NCBI RefSeq assembly: GCF_001698815.1
Contig: NZ_LGSI01000073.1
Coordinates: forward strand, 124,247 to 188,246
Length of the DNA: 64,000 bases
Source of the DNA: Pseudomonas syringae
GTDB taxonomy: Bacteria > Pseudomonadota > Gammaproteobacteria > Pseudomonadales > Pseudomonadaceae
Direction: 5' to 3'
The position numbers and the translations under genes are program-made. Positions 9,645-18,805 of this stretch are shown here, piece after piece; within the stretch, counting starts at the first letter, position 1; every line of letters starts with the position of its first letter. The notes under the pieces are model-generated. The model had not been told where the DNA came from. It ran no database searches and saw only the letters and a list, made by a program, of their open reading frames with translations.

Positions 9645-11087
9645 ATGAGCACAGCAATCAGTCAGACTGCTTATAACTATAAGGTCGTTCGCCAGTTCGC
9701 CATCATGACGGTGGTCTGGGGAATCCTTGGCATGGGATTAGGTGTCTTCATTGCCTCACAACTGGTGTGGCCTGATTTGAACCTCGGCCTTGAATGGACG
9801 ACGTTCGGACGCCTGCGCCCGCTGCACACCAACCTGGTGATTTTCGCCTTCGGTGGCTGTGCGTTGTTCGGCACTTCCTATTATGTCGTGCAGCGAACCT
9901 GCCAGACGCGGCTCATCTCCGACAGCATGGCGGCCTTCACCTTCTGGGGCTGGCAAGCGGTGATCGTCGGCGCAATCATTACCTTGCCACTGGGCTATAC
10001 GACCACCAAGGAATACGCCGAACTGGAATGGCCGATTGCCATTCTGCTGGCCATTGTCTGGGTGACTTACGGCGCGGTGTTCTTCGGCACCATCGTCAAA
10101 CGCAAGACCAAGCATATCTATGTCGGCAACTGGTTCTACGGCGCATTCATCGTCGTGACCGCGATGCTGCACATCGTCAACCACATGTCGCTGCCGGTCA
10201 GCCTGTTCAAGTCGTATTCGGCTTATTCGGGTGCCACGGACGCCATGATCCAGTGGTGGTACGGCCACAACGCGGTAGGATTTTTCCTGACTACCGGCTT
10301 TCTGGGGATGATGTACTACTTCGTTCCCAAGCAGGCCGAACGTCCGATCTACTCCTATCGCCTGTCCATCGTGCACTTCTGGGCGTTGATCACCCTGTAC
10401 ATCTGGGCTGGTCCGCACCACTTGCACTACACCGCATTGCCGGATTGGGCGCAGTCGCTGGGCATGGCGATGTCGATCATTCTCCTGGCACCCAGCTGGG
10501 GCGGCATGATCAACGGCATGATGACCCTGTCGGGCGCCTGGCATAAGTTGCGCACCGACCCGATCCTGCGCTTTCTCGTGGTGTCCCTGGCGTTCTACGG
10601 CATGTCGACCTTTGAAGGCCCGATGATGGCCATCAAGACGGTCAACTCGTTGTCGCACTACACCGACTGGACCATTGGTCACGTTCACGCCGGTGCGTTG
10701 GGCTGGGTGGCGATGATTTCCATCGGCGCCCTGTACCACATGATTCCGAAAGTCTTCGGTCGTCCGCAGATGCACAGCATCGGTCTGATCAACACGCACT
10801 TCTGGCTCGCGACCATCGGCACGGTGCTGTACATCGCTTCGATGTGGGTCAACGGTATTACCCAAGGCTTGATGTGGCGTGCGATCAACGACGACGGCAC
10901 CTTGACCTACTCGTTTGTCGAAGCCCTGCAAGCCAGCCATCCGGGCTTCATCGTCCGGGCCGTGGGCGGTGCATTCTTCGCCAGCGGCATGCTGTTCATG
11001 GCTTACAACGTATGGCGCACCGTCCGTGCTTCCGACCCGGCTGAAGCAGAAGCCGCCGCCCAGATCGCTGTCGTTGGAGCTCACTGA
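9645..11087 (+). CDS. ccoN: cbb3-type cytochrome c oxidase subunit I (second copy)
   Basis: The 480-residue catalytic subunit has the same ligands as the first copy: WWYGHNAVGFF (His208), GPHHLHY and HVHAGALGW. Long stretches from residue 200 to 460 are almost identical to the first CcoN, while the first 200 residues and the C-terminus differ more. Its stop overlaps the ccoO start by one base (TGATG). By P. aeruginosa synteny this would be the cco1 copy, the constitutively expressed one. No Anr box is visible in its 505-bp upstream gap, which agrees. Confidence 0.97.
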   Translation: MSTAISQTAYNYKVVRQFAIMTVVWGILGMGLGVFIASQLVWPDLNLGLEWTTFGRLRPLHTNLVIFAFGGCALFGTSYYVVQRTCQTRLISDSMAAFTFWGWQAVIVGAIITLPLGYTTTKEYAELEWPIAILLAIVWVTYGAVFFGTIVKRKTKHIYVGNWFYGAFIVVTAMLHIVNHMSLPVSLFKSYSAYSGATDAMIQWWYGHNAVGFFLTTGFLGMMYYFVPKQAERPIYSYRLSIVHFWALITLYIWAGPHHLHYTALPDWAQSLGMAMSIILLAPSWGGMINGMMTLSGAWHKLRTDPILRFLVVSLAFYGMSTFEGPMMAIKTVNSLSHYTDWTIGHVHAGALGWVAMISIGALYHMIPKVFGRPQMHSIGLINTHFWLATIGTVLYIASMWVNGITQGLMWRAINDDGTLTYSFVEALQASHPGFIVRAVGGAFFASGMLFMAYNVWRTVRASDPAEAEAAAQIAVVGAH

Positions 11088-11695
11088 TGAAGCATGAAGT
11101 CGTCGAGAAGAATATTGGCCTGCTGGCCTTCTTCATGGTTATCGCCGTCAGCATTGGCGGCCTGACCCAGATCGTGCCGCTGTTTTTCCAGGACGTGACC
11201 AATAAGCCGGTCGAGGGCATGAAGCCGCGCACCGCACTGGAAGTCGAAGGTCGCGACGTGTATATCGCCAACGGCTGTGTTGGCTGCCACTCGCAGATGA
11301 TCCGGCCGTTCCGCGCCGAGACCGAACGCTACGGCCACTATTCGGTTGCCGGGGAAAGCGTCTGGGACCACCCGTTCCTGTGGGGTTCCAAACGCACCGG
11401 TCCGGATCTGGCGCGAGTCGGCGGACGTTACTCTGATGACTGGCACCGCGCGCACTTGTACAACCCGCGCAACGTCGTGCCTGAATCGAAAATGCCCGCC
11501 TACCCCTTCCTCGTCGAGAAAAAGCTCGACGGCAAGGAAACCGCGAAGAAACTCGAGGTCCTGCGCACGCTGGGCACGCCTTACACCGACGAAGATATCG
11601 CCGGCGCCCAGGCGGCCGTGAAAGGCAAGACCGAAATGGACGCACTGGTGGCCTACCTGCAAGGCCTTGGCACCATCATCAAAAGCAAAAGGTGA
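11087..11695 (+). CDS. ccoO: cbb3 oxidase monoheme cytochrome c subunit (second copy)
   Basis: The 202-residue partner of the second CcoN has an N-terminal membrane anchor and one CVGCH heme site at residue 64. It is collinear and gap-free with the first CcoO, differing mainly near residues 145-175 (VEKKLDGKETAKKLEVL versus VTQQLDSSHTEAKIKAM). Translational coupling to ccoN is implied by TGATG. Confidence 0.96.
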   Translation: MKHEVVEKNIGLLAFFMVIAVSIGGLTQIVPLFFQDVTNKPVEGMKPRTALEVEGRDVYIANGCVGCHSQMIRPFRAETERYGHYSVAGESVWDHPFLWGSKRTGPDLARVGGRYSDDWHRAHLYNPRNVVPESKMPAYPFLVEKKLDGKETAKKLEVLRTLGTPYTDEDIAGAQAAVKGKTEMDALVAYLQGLGTIIKSKR

Positions 11696-11700
11696 TCTTG

Positions 11701-11889
11701 ATGGATATCGGGATGATTCGAGGCCTTGGCACCTTGGTGGTGATGGTGGCCTTTATCGGTCTGGCGCTCTGGGTGTTCAGCCCTCGGCGCAAGTCAGAGT
11801 TTGAAGACGCGACCTTGCTGCCCTTCGCGGATGATCCCGAAGCCATCAAGAACGTCGAGCAAGCGCAAGCTTCCAGGAGCAACAAATGA
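11701..11889 (+). CDS. ccoQ: cbb3 oxidase small subunit CcoQ (second copy)
   Basis: A 62-residue single-helix protein (LVVMVAFIGLALWVF) with a post-helix SPRRKSEFEDA motif. The ATG at 11701 is preferred over the GTG at 11692 because AAAGGTGA lies at proper distance before it and it aligns with the start of the first CcoQ. It overlaps ccoP by four bases (ATGA). Confidence 0.93.
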   Translation: MDIGMIRGLGTLVVMVAFIGLALWVFSPRRKSEFEDATLLPFADDPEAIKNVEQAQASRSNK

Positions 11890-12863
11890 GTACGTTTTGG
11901 AGTCTGTACGTCACAGTCCTCACCCTGGGTACGATCTTCGTCCTGACCTGGCTGTTGCTGTCCACCCGCAAGGGCCAGCGCAACGAAGCCACGGAAGAAA
12001 CCGTTGGTCATTCCTTCGATGGCATCGAGGAGTACGACAACCCGCTGCCCAAGTGGTGGTTCATGCTGTTCGTGGCCACCATCATCTTTGCCTTGGGTTA
12101 TCTGGTTCTGTATCCGGGGCTGGGCAACTGGAAAGGCCTACTGCCGGGTTATGACTACCTGGATAACGACAAGAAGACCGAGTTCTCCAATGGTCAGGCC
12201 GGCTGGACCGGCGTCCACGAATGGGAAAAGGAACTGGCGCGCTCCGATGCGCGGTTTGGGCCGATCTTCGCCAAATTCGCGGCCATGCCGATTGAAGAAG
12301 TCGCCAAAGACCCGCAAGCACTGAAAATGGGCGGTCGGCTGTTCGCCTCCAACTGCTCGGTGTGTCACGGCTCGGATGCCAAGGGTGCCTACGGTTTCCC
12401 GAACCTGACCGACGCCGACTGGCGCTGGGGCGGCGAGCCTGAAACCATCAAGACCACCATCATGGGTGGCCGGCATGCGGTCATGCCGGCATGGGGCGAA
12501 GTGGTCGGCGACCAAGGCGTGCGTGATGTTTCAGCTTATGTGCTGACGCAACTGGATGGCCGCAAATTGCCGGAAGACGCTAAAGCCGATCCGGCGGCCG
12601 GGCAGAAAATCTTTGCCGCCAACTGCGTGGCTTGCCACGGTCCGGCGGGCAAAGGCACGCCGGCAATGGGCGCGCCTGACCTGACGCATCCGGGAGCATT
12701 CATCTACGGTTCGAGCTTCGCGCAACTGCAGCAGACCATCCGTTACGGTCGTCAGGGCCAGATGCCAGCTCAGGAAGCGATACAAGGCAACGACAAGGTT
12801 CACCTGCTGGCGGCTTACGTGTACAGCCTTTCCCATGGGGAAAAGCCGGCGCAGGCCGAGTAG
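11886..12863 (+). CDS. ccoP: cbb3 oxidase diheme cytochrome c subunit (second copy)
   Basis: The 325-residue diheme cytochrome c has two N-terminal helices, the shared HSFDGIEEYDNPLP loop, and heme motifs CSVCH (from residue 157) and CVACH (from residue 247). Compared with the first CcoP it has an extra acidic stretch after LLPGYDY (LDNDKKTEFSNG) in the linker before the cytochrome domains. It is the last gene of the second oxidase operon; a compact REP hairpin follows within 30 bases. Confidence 0.96.
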   Translation: MSTFWSLYVTVLTLGTIFVLTWLLLSTRKGQRNEATEETVGHSFDGIEEYDNPLPKWWFMLFVATIIFALGYLVLYPGLGNWKGLLPGYDYLDNDKKTEFSNGQAGWTGVHEWEKELARSDARFGPIFAKFAAMPIEEVAKDPQALKMGGRLFASNCSVCHGSDAKGAYGFPNLTDADWRWGGEPETIKTTIMGGRHAVMPAWGEVVGDQGVRDVSAYVLTQLDGRKLPEDAKADPAAGQKIFAANCVACHGPAGKGTPAMGAPDLTHPGAFIYGSSFAQLQQTIRYGRQGQMPAQEAIQGNDKVHLLAAYVYSLSHGEKPAQAE

Positions 12864-12891
12864 GCCAGACGGTCTTCATCCACCATCATCG

Positions 12892-12945
12892 CGTAGGACC
12901 GGCTTTAGCCGGGAGAATGCCCTCCCGGCTAAAGCCGGTCCTACG
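12892..12945. repeat. Compact REP hairpin (CCGGCTTTAGCCGGGAG type)
   Basis: Two head-to-head REP units (GTAGGACCGGCTTTAGCC and its complement) are separated by only a few bases, making a long near-perfect hairpin after the second ccoP. Close copies are at 31984 and 33349. It may act as an mRNA 3'-end stabiliser. The rest of the 316-bp gap to ccoG holds an Anr box and a RoxR-like palindrome. Confidence 0.85.
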
Positions 12946-12998
12946 GCCGTTACCGGTAGCGATCCAGCCAAAAAAGCTGCACATCATCTACTAGTCAA

Positions 12999-13012
12999 TT
13001 GATCCAGATCAG
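12999..13012 (+). promoter_or_regulatory. Anr/FNR box upstream of ccoG
   Basis: TTGAT-CCAG-ATCAG matches the Anr consensus except the last base. With the box centred at -41.5, transcription would start near 13047; CAAGAT at 13035-13040 sits where the -10 should be. This predicts low-oxygen induction of ccoGHIS. Confidence 0.7.
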
Positions 13013-13055
13013 CATCTTCTACAATTTCCTACACCAAGATGCGCGGCGACCCAAT

Positions 13056-13077
13056 GCGACCAGAGGTCGCACCCCTC
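13056..13077 (+). promoter_or_regulatory. RoxR/RegA-like palindrome before ccoG
   Basis: TGCGACC-AGA-GGTCGCA is a perfect 7-3-7 palindrome that contains GCGAC-N5-GTCGC and is followed by the same CCCCTC as the copy at 9211. It lies just downstream of the transcription start predicted from the Anr box, so a bound regulator could block or modulate that promoter. The identity of the regulator is inference. Confidence 0.45.
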
Positions 13078-13179
13078 AGCCATGTGTGCAGGCGTATGAT
13101 TAACGCCATAACAGCACTCTTCTGACCACAGTTGGCATGTACTGACTGAGGCATTTTTCCACTGCCGTGGGATGCACCG

Positions 13180-14595
13180 ATGAGCAATCAGATTCCCGTA
13201 CACAATGTCACGCCACCACCGAAAAACGATAACAACTCGGTGGATCTCTACGCTGCGCGCGAAAAAATCTATACCCGTGCCTTCACCGGCCTGTTCCGCA
13301 ACCTGCGCATGGTTGGCGGCGCTCTGCTGTTCCTTATCTATTTCGGAACCGTATGGCTGAACTGGGGCGGGCATCAGGCAGTGTGGTGGAACCTGCCGGA
13401 GCGCAAGTTCTACATTTTCGGGGCAACGTTCTGGCCTCAGGACTTCATCCTGCTGTCGGGCATTTTGATCATCAGCGCCTTTGGTCTGTTCTTCATTACG
13501 GTGTATGCCGGGCGCGTCTGGTGCGGCTATACCTGCCCGCAAAGCGTCTGGACATGGATCTTCATGTGGTGCGAAAAAGTCACCGAAGGTGATCGCAACC
13601 AGCGCATCAAGCTCGACAAGGCGCCAATGAGTGCCAACAAACTCGTGCGCAAACTGGCCAAGCACACTCTGTGGTTGCTGATCGGCTTGGTGACCGGCCT
13701 GACTTTCGTCGGCTACTTCGCGCCGATCCGCGACCTGACCACCGAATTGCTCACCGGCCAGGCTGATGGCTGGGCGTATTTCTGGGTCGGCTTCTTCACC
13801 CTCGCCACGTACGGCAATGCCGGATGGCTGCGCGAACAGGTGTGCATCTACATGTGCCCTTACGCGCGCTTCCAGAGCGTGATGTTCGACAAGGACACGC
13901 TGATCGTCTCCTACGACCCACGTCGCGGCGAGAAACGTGGCCCGCGTAAAAAAGAAGCGGACTACAAAGCTGTGGGCCTCGGTGATTGCATTGACTGCAC
14001 AATGTGCGTGCAGGTCTGCCCGACCGGGATCGACATCCGCGACGGTCTGCAAGTCGAGTGCATTGGTTGCGCGGCCTGTATCGATGCCTGCGACACCATC
14101 ATGGACAAGATGAACTACCCGCGCGGTTTGATCAGCTACACCACCGAGCACAACCTGTCCGGGCAAGTCACCAACAAGCTGCGGCCGCGCCTGATTGGCT
14201 ACGCGCTGGTGTTGCTGTTGATGGTCGGCTTGCTGGTGTCGGCCTTCGTCATGCGCTCGCTGGTGGGTTTCGATGTCAGCAAGGACCGCGTGCTATACCG
14301 GGAAAACGCTGAAGGGCGGATCGAAAACGTCTACAGCCTTAAAGTCATGAACAAGGATCAGGTCGACCACACCTACATTCTCGATGCCACCGGCCTGCCG
14401 GATCTGAAGCTGCAAGGACGTCGTGAATTCAAGGTCGCGGCGGGCGACATCTTCACCATGCCGGTGGAACTGTCGAGCGCCCCCGAGAAGCTGCCGTCGA
14501 GCACCAACGAGGTCACCTTCATTCTTCAGGACGCCGATAACGGCGGCACGCACGCTGAAACCAAGAGCCGGTTCATTGGCCCACAAGTACGTTAA
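13180..14595 (+). CDS. ccoG: cbb3 oxidase assembly iron-sulfur protein CcoG (RdxA/FixG)
   Basis: The 471-residue inner-membrane protein has two ferredoxin-like 4Fe-4S motifs, CIDCTMCVQVCP from residue 270 and CIGCAACIDAC from residue 294, plus CGYTCPQSVW in the membrane part. About five hydrophobic helices flank the cluster domain, and the C-terminal 120 residues form the FixG Ig-like domain. The family reduces Cu(II) to Cu(I) for delivery to the CuB site of cbb3 oxidase. It heads ccoGHIS behind an Anr box. Confidence 0.96.
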   Translation: MSNQIPVHNVTPPPKNDNNSVDLYAAREKIYTRAFTGLFRNLRMVGGALLFLIYFGTVWLNWGGHQAVWWNLPERKFYIFGATFWPQDFILLSGILIISAFGLFFITVYAGRVWCGYTCPQSVWTWIFMWCEKVTEGDRNQRIKLDKAPMSANKLVRKLAKHTLWLLIGLVTGLTFVGYFAPIRDLTTELLTGQADGWAYFWVGFFTLATYGNAGWLREQVCIYMCPYARFQSVMFDKDTLIVSYDPRRGEKRGPRKKEADYKAVGLGDCIDCTMCVQVCPTGIDIRDGLQVECIGCAACIDACDTIMDKMNYPRGLISYTTEHNLSGQVTNKLRPRLIGYALVLLLMVGLLVSAFVMRSLVGFDVSKDRVLYRENAEGRIENVYSLKVMNKDQVDHTYILDATGLPDLKLQGRREFKVAAGDIFTMPVELSSAPEKLPSSTNEVTFILQDADNGGTHAETKSRFIGPQVR

Positions 14596-14607
14596 GAGAT
14601 GCCTGTC

Positions 14608-15147
14608 ATGTCAGTCGCAACTGCTTCAAGCCCTTGGTACAAGCACATCTGGCCATGGATCATCATCGGCATCCTGGCCTGCTCGGTGACGCTGACCCTG
14701 TCCATGGTCACGATTGCCGTGAATCACCCGGATAATCTGGTCAACGACAACTATTACGAGGCTGGCAAAGGTATCAATCGCTCCCTCAACCGCGAACTGC
14801 TGGCCCAGACCCTCAAGCTGCGCGCCAATGTGCATCTGGATGAACTGACCGGCGAAGCCGAGCTGCGCCTGAGCGGCGACAGCCAGCCGGAAACCGTTGA
14901 GCTGAACCTGATTTCACCGACCCAGCCGGAAAAGGATCGCAAGGTCATCCTGACCCGCAGCCCATCGGATGCCGGACGCTACATCGGCCAGTTGAGCGAC
15001 AAGGTCGAAGGCCGTCGTTTCGTTGAGCTGCTCGGCGTGCAGGACGGCCAGACCTGGCGCCTGTTTGAAGAGGAACAAGTCAGCCACGACAAGGACCTGG
15101 CCCTGGGCGACGAGCCGATTCAAGGCGCTGAAGATTTGAAGAATTGA
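14608..15147 (+). CDS. ccoH: cbb3 oxidase assembly protein CcoH (FixH family)
   Basis: A 179-residue protein with one N-terminal membrane helix (WIIIGILACSVTLTLSMVTI, about residues 17-36) and a periplasmic FixH domain (DNYYEAGKGINRS). CcoH is a late assembly factor that stays bound to cbb3. I choose the ATG at 14608 rather than 14599 because the AAGAG that overlaps the ccoG stop is nine bases before it but abuts the first ATG. It follows ccoG by 12 bp. A degenerate REPIN separates it from ccoI. Confidence 0.92.
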   Translation: MSVATASSPWYKHIWPWIIIGILACSVTLTLSMVTIAVNHPDNLVNDNYYEAGKGINRSLNRELLAQTLKLRANVHLDELTGEAELRLSGDSQPETVELNLISPTQPEKDRKVILTRSPSDAGRYIGQLSDKVEGRRFVELLGVQDGQTWRLFEEEQVSHDKDLALGDEPIQGAEDLKN

Positions 15148-15167
15148 CTTGAGAGTGGCAAGAACCC

Positions 15168-15262
15168 GTTGGAGCGAGGCTTGCCCGCGAAGAGGCTGGT
15201 ACATTCAACACAGATTCGCGTGTCGAATATCGCCTTCACGGGCAAGGTGGATCGCCACCCCG
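15168..15262. repeat. Degenerate REPIN between ccoH and ccoI
   Basis: GGAGCGAGGCTTGCCCGCGAAG and a decayed inverted partner (CTTCACGGGCAAGGTGGATCGC) flank about 50 bases. It belongs to the GAGCGAGCTTGCTCGC type but has many mismatches, so it is probably old. Confidence 0.7.
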
Positions 15263-15303
15263 GTCACTCCAACAGGGCCAATGCTCACCATCCGGCTGCC
15301 TAG

Positions 15304-17751
15304 ATGACTCAACCAACCCCCTGCTACCACTGCGCCCTGCCCGTCCCGGCGGGCAGCCGTTTTACCGCTGTCGTGCTCGGGCAAACGCGGGAAATGTGCT
15401 GCCCTGGCTGTCAGGCCGTGGCCGAAGCTATTGTCGCTGGCGGCCTGGAAAGTTATTACAGCCATCGCAGCGAAGCCTCGGCCAACCCCGAAACGCTGCC
15501 GGTGCAGCTGGTCGACGAACTGGCGCTGTATGACCGCCCCGACGTGCAGGCGCCCTTCGTTCGCCATGACGGCGAGCTGTCGGAAACCACACTGTTGATG
15601 GAAGGCATCAGCTGCGCCGCCTGCGGCTGGCTGATCGAAAAACATCTGCGCAGCCTGCCGGCGGTGGCCGAAGCACGTCTGAACCTGTCCAATCACCGCT
15701 TGCATGTGCGCTGGGCCGATAGCCAGTTGCCGTTGAGCCAGGTGCTCAGCGAACTGCGCCATATCGGCTACGTCGCCCATCCGTACCAGGCTGATCGCGC
15801 GGCCGAGCAACTGGCCGGCGAGAATCGTCTGGCCCTGCGCCAACTGGGCGTTGCCGGCCTGCTGTGGTTCCAGGCGATGATGGCAACCATGGCCACCTGG
15901 CCGGAATTCAACATCGATCTCAGCCCGGAGATGCACACCATCCTGCGCTGGATCGCGCTGTTCCTGACCACGCCGATTGTGTTCTACAGCTGCGCACCGT
16001 TCTTTCGCGGTGCCATGCGCGATCTGCGCACCCGGCACCTGACCATGGATGTATCGGTATCGCTGGCCATTGGCAGCGCCTACATCGCTGGCATCTGGAC
16101 CGCGATCACCGGCAATGGCGAATTGTATTTCGACGCGGTCGGCATGTTTGCGCTGTTCCTGTTGGCTGGCCGCTATCTGGAGCGTCGCGCTCGGGAGCGC
16201 ACCGCTGCTGCAACGGCGCAACTGGTTAACCTGCTGCCCGCCTCGTGCCTGCGTCTGAGTGCGGACGGCCAAAGCGAACGCATCCTGCTCAGTGAACTGC
16301 GCATGGGCGATCACGTGCTGGTGCATCCCGGTTCGGTGCTCCCGGCGGATGGCCGCATTGTCGAAGGCCAGTCCAGCGTCGATGAATCATTGCTGACCGG
16401 CGAATACCTGCCGCAACCTCGGCAGTCCGGGGATGCAGTCACTGCTGGCACGCTGAATGTCGAAGGCGCGTTGACCGTTGAAGTCCTGGCGCTGGGCCAT
16501 GACACGCGGCTTTCAGCCATCGTCCGCCTGCTGGAAAGAGCCCAGGCAGACAAACCGCGACTCGCGGAAATTGCCGACCGCGCGGCGCAATGGTTCTTGC
16601 TGATTTCATTGATTCTGGCGGCGGCCATCGGCTTGCTATGGTGGCAGATCGACGCGTCCCGGGCGTTCTGGATCGTCCTCGCCATGCTGGTCGCCACTTG
16701 CCCATGCGCCTTGTCACTGGCGACCCCGACGGCACTGACCGCTGCCACGGGCACACTGCACAAACTCGGTCTGCTGCTGACCCGTGGCCATGTGCTGGAA
16801 GGCTTGAATCAGATTGATACGGTCATTTTCGACAAGACCGGAACCCTGACCGAAGGCCGCCTCGTATTACGCAGCATCAAAACCCTGGGCAAGCTGGATG
16901 CGGACACATGCCTGAGCCTGGCTGCGGCCCTGGAAAATCGCTCCGAACACCCCATCGCCCGAGCGTTCGGGCGCGCACCGATCGCCGCTGAAGATGTTCA
17001 TAGCCAGCCGGGATTGGGTCTCGAAGGCGTGGTCGACGGACAGCGGCTGCGCATTGGTCAACCCGAATTTGTCTGCACCCTCAGCGCCAGCGCTATTCCG
17101 CCGATGCCCGGTGATGCAGGCCAGCATTTATTGCTGGGCGACAGCCATGGGCCGTTGGCCTGGTTCATCCTCGATGACCGCTTGCGCGACGATGCGTTCG
17201 AATTGCTGCAAGCCTGCAAGGCCCGTGGCTGGAAAACACTGTTGTTGTCGGGGGATAGCTCGCCGATGGTCGCCAGTGTCGCGGCGCAACTGGGCATCGA
17301 CGAAGCGCGGGGCGGCTTGCGTCCGGACGACAAACTGGCGGTGCTGCAACAACTGCACAGCCAGGGCCGTAAAGTGTTGATGCTTGGCGATGGCGTCAAC
17401 GATGTGCCGGTGCTGGCCGCCGCCGATATCAGCGTTGCCATGGGCTCAGCCACCGATCTGGCAAAAACCAGCGCCGATGCGGTGTTGCTGTCCAACCGTT
17501 TGCAGGCGCTGGTCCAGGCCTTCAGTCTGGCGCGGCGCACCCGCCGGGTAATCATCGAGAATCTGTTGTGGGCCGGGCTGTACAATGGCCTCATGTTGCC
17601 GTTCGCGGCACTGGGCTGGATTACCCCGGTCTGGGCAGCCATCGGCATGTCGGTCAGTTCGTTGACCGTGGTGCTCAATGCCTTGCGCCTCACGCGAATG
17701 CCAGGCGTTCAGACGCCAGCGGTTGCCATCACCCGTCCGTTGCCGACATGA
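15304..17751 (+). CDS. ccoI: Copper-transporting P1B-type ATPase for cbb3 assembly (CcoI/FixI)
   Basis: The 815-residue inner-membrane ATPase exports Cu(I) needed to build cbb3. In order: an N-terminal Cys-rich region (CYHC, then CCPGCQ), a heavy-metal-associated domain with CAAC at residues 104-107, eight expected helices with CPC at residues 466-468, the phosphorylation site DKTGT at residue 510, and GDGVNDVP at residue 695. The CCPGCQ plus CAAC arrangement marks the CcoI/CopA2 group rather than detoxifying CopA. The start codon has only a weak ribosome site. ccoS follows after 25 bp. Confidence 0.95.
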   Translation: MTQPTPCYHCALPVPAGSRFTAVVLGQTREMCCPGCQAVAEAIVAGGLESYYSHRSEASANPETLPVQLVDELALYDRPDVQAPFVRHDGELSETTLLMEGISCAACGWLIEKHLRSLPAVAEARLNLSNHRLHVRWADSQLPLSQVLSELRHIGYVAHPYQADRAAEQLAGENRLALRQLGVAGLLWFQAMMATMATWPEFNIDLSPEMHTILRWIALFLTTPIVFYSCAPFFRGAMRDLRTRHLTMDVSVSLAIGSAYIAGIWTAITGNGELYFDAVGMFALFLLAGRYLERRARERTAAATAQLVNLLPASCLRLSADGQSERILLSELRMGDHVLVHPGSVLPADGRIVEGQSSVDESLLTGEYLPQPRQSGDAVTAGTLNVEGALTVEVLALGHDTRLSAIVRLLERAQADKPRLAEIADRAAQWFLLISLILAAAIGLLWWQIDASRAFWIVLAMLVATCPCALSLATPTALTAATGTLHKLGLLLTRGHVLEGLNQIDTVIFDKTGTLTEGRLVLRSIKTLGKLDADTCLSLAAALENRSEHPIARAFGRAPIAAEDVHSQPGLGLEGVVDGQRLRIGQPEFVCTLSASAIPPMPGDAGQHLLLGDSHGPLAWFILDDRLRDDAFELLQACKARGWKTLLLSGDSSPMVASVAAQLGIDEARGGLRPDDKLAVLQQLHSQGRKVLMLGDGVNDVPVLAAADISVAMGSATDLAKTSADAVLLSNRLQALVQAFSLARRTRRVIIENLLWAGLYNGLMLPFAALGWITPVWAAIGMSVSSLTVVLNALRLTRMPGVQTPAVAITRPLPT

Positions 17752-17776
17752 AACGGCGACCGGCTTCGGAGGCTTT

Positions 17777-17992
17777 ATGCCAGCGCTTTACATCATGATC
17801 CCGGCGGCACTGCTCATCGTCGCCATCGCGATCTACATTTTCTTCTGGGCCGTGGACAGCGGCCAGTACGACGACCTCGACAGCCCGGCCCACAGCATCC
17901 TGTTCGACGACCAGGACCCGAATCATCAGGCGGCGGTGGACGAGGCTGCGCATAAGGGCCAGCAGCAGAGGAAAGATGAAACTGATGTGTAA
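17777..17992 (+). CDS. ccoS: cbb3-type oxidase assembly protein CcoS
   Basis: A 71-residue single-helix protein (MIPAALLIVAIAIYIFFWAV) followed by SGQYDDLDSPAHSILFDD, the CcoS signature, and a polar tail. CcoS is required for cofactor insertion into CcoN. GGAGGC precedes the ATG at 17777; an upstream in-frame start would overlap ccoI and is unlikely. Confidence 0.95.
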   Translation: MPALYIMIPAALLIVAIAIYIFFWAVDSGQYDDLDSPAHSILFDDQDPNHQAAVDEAAHKGQQQRKDETDV

Positions 17993-18004
17993 TTACGGCG
18001 GATA

Positions 18005-18096
18005 TGTGGGAGCGAGCTTGCTCGCGAAAAGGCCGGTACCCCCTCTACATTTCCCTCTTCCCAGGTACCGCTTTCGCGAGCAAGCTCGCTCCCACA
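18005..18096. repeat. REPIN (GAGCGAGCTTGCTCGC type)
   Basis: TGTGGGAGCGAGCTTGCTCG and its inverted copy flank about 45 bases between ccoS and the SafE-like gene. Both arms are intact, so this is one of the better-preserved REPINs in the window. Confidence 0.9.
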
Positions 18097-18121
18097 AAGA
18101 TCTCCAACAGGTCAGCTACTC

Positions 18122-18805
18122 ATGACTGACCTCGCCCCGCTCCTCGTCTCGGCTGTCATCCTCGGCCTGTTGGGCGGCGGGCATTGTCTGGGCATGTGTG
18201 GCGGCTTGATGGGCGCGCTGACGCTGGCGATTCCCAAGGAGCAACGCAGTCGACGCTTCCAGCTGCTGCTGGCCTACAACCTCGGTCGAATCCTCAGTTA
18301 CGCAACCGCCGGGCTGCTGATCGGCATGGCCGGCTGGGCGATGGCCAACAGTCCGGCGGCCATGGTGCTGCGTGTCATCGCCGCGCTGCTGTTGATTGCC
18401 ATGGGTTTGTACCTCGCCGGTTGGTGGAGTGGCCTGACACGCATCGAAAGCCTCGGACGCGGCCTGTGGCGCCACATTCAGCCGGTTGCGAGCAAACTGC
18501 TGCCCGTATCGAGCCTGCCCAGGGCAATGTTGCTGGGCGCGCTCTGGGGCTGGTTGCCGTGCGGATTGGTCTACAGCACGCTGTTATGGTCGGCCAGCCA
18601 GGGCAATGCGCTGGACAGTGCACTGTTGATGCTGGCATTCGGCTTGGGAACCTGGCCGGTGCTGCTGGCGACGGGCCTGGCTGCCGAACGGATGACGGCA
18701 TTGCTGCGCAAGCGCGGGGTGCGGATGACCGGTGGTTTGCTGGTGATTCTGTTTGGTATCTGGACCTTACCCGGTCCGCACCAACATTGGCTGATGGGGC
18801 ATTGA
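18122..18805 (+). CDS. SafE/TauE (UreH-like) membrane protein of the cbb3 cluster
   Basis: The 227-residue inner-membrane protein has about six helices and the family motif GGGHCLGMCGGLMGA near the N-terminus, with a second GALWGWLPCGLVYS repeat half. Pseudomonads keep this gene directly after ccoS. A copper or thiol transport role in cytochrome maturation has been suggested for such UreH-like proteins, but the substrate is not visible in sequence. Its stop codon lies inside the Anr box that serves hemN. Confidence 0.85.
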   Translation: MTDLAPLLVSAVILGLLGGGHCLGMCGGLMGALTLAIPKEQRSRRFQLLLAYNLGRILSYATAGLLIGMAGWAMANSPAAMVLRVIAALLLIAMGLYLAGWWSGLTRIESLGRGLWRHIQPVASKLLPVSSLPRAMLLGALWGWLPCGLVYSTLLWSASQGNALDSALLMLAFGLGTWPVLLATGLAAERMTALLRKRGVRMTGGLLVILFGIWTLPGPHQHWLMGH

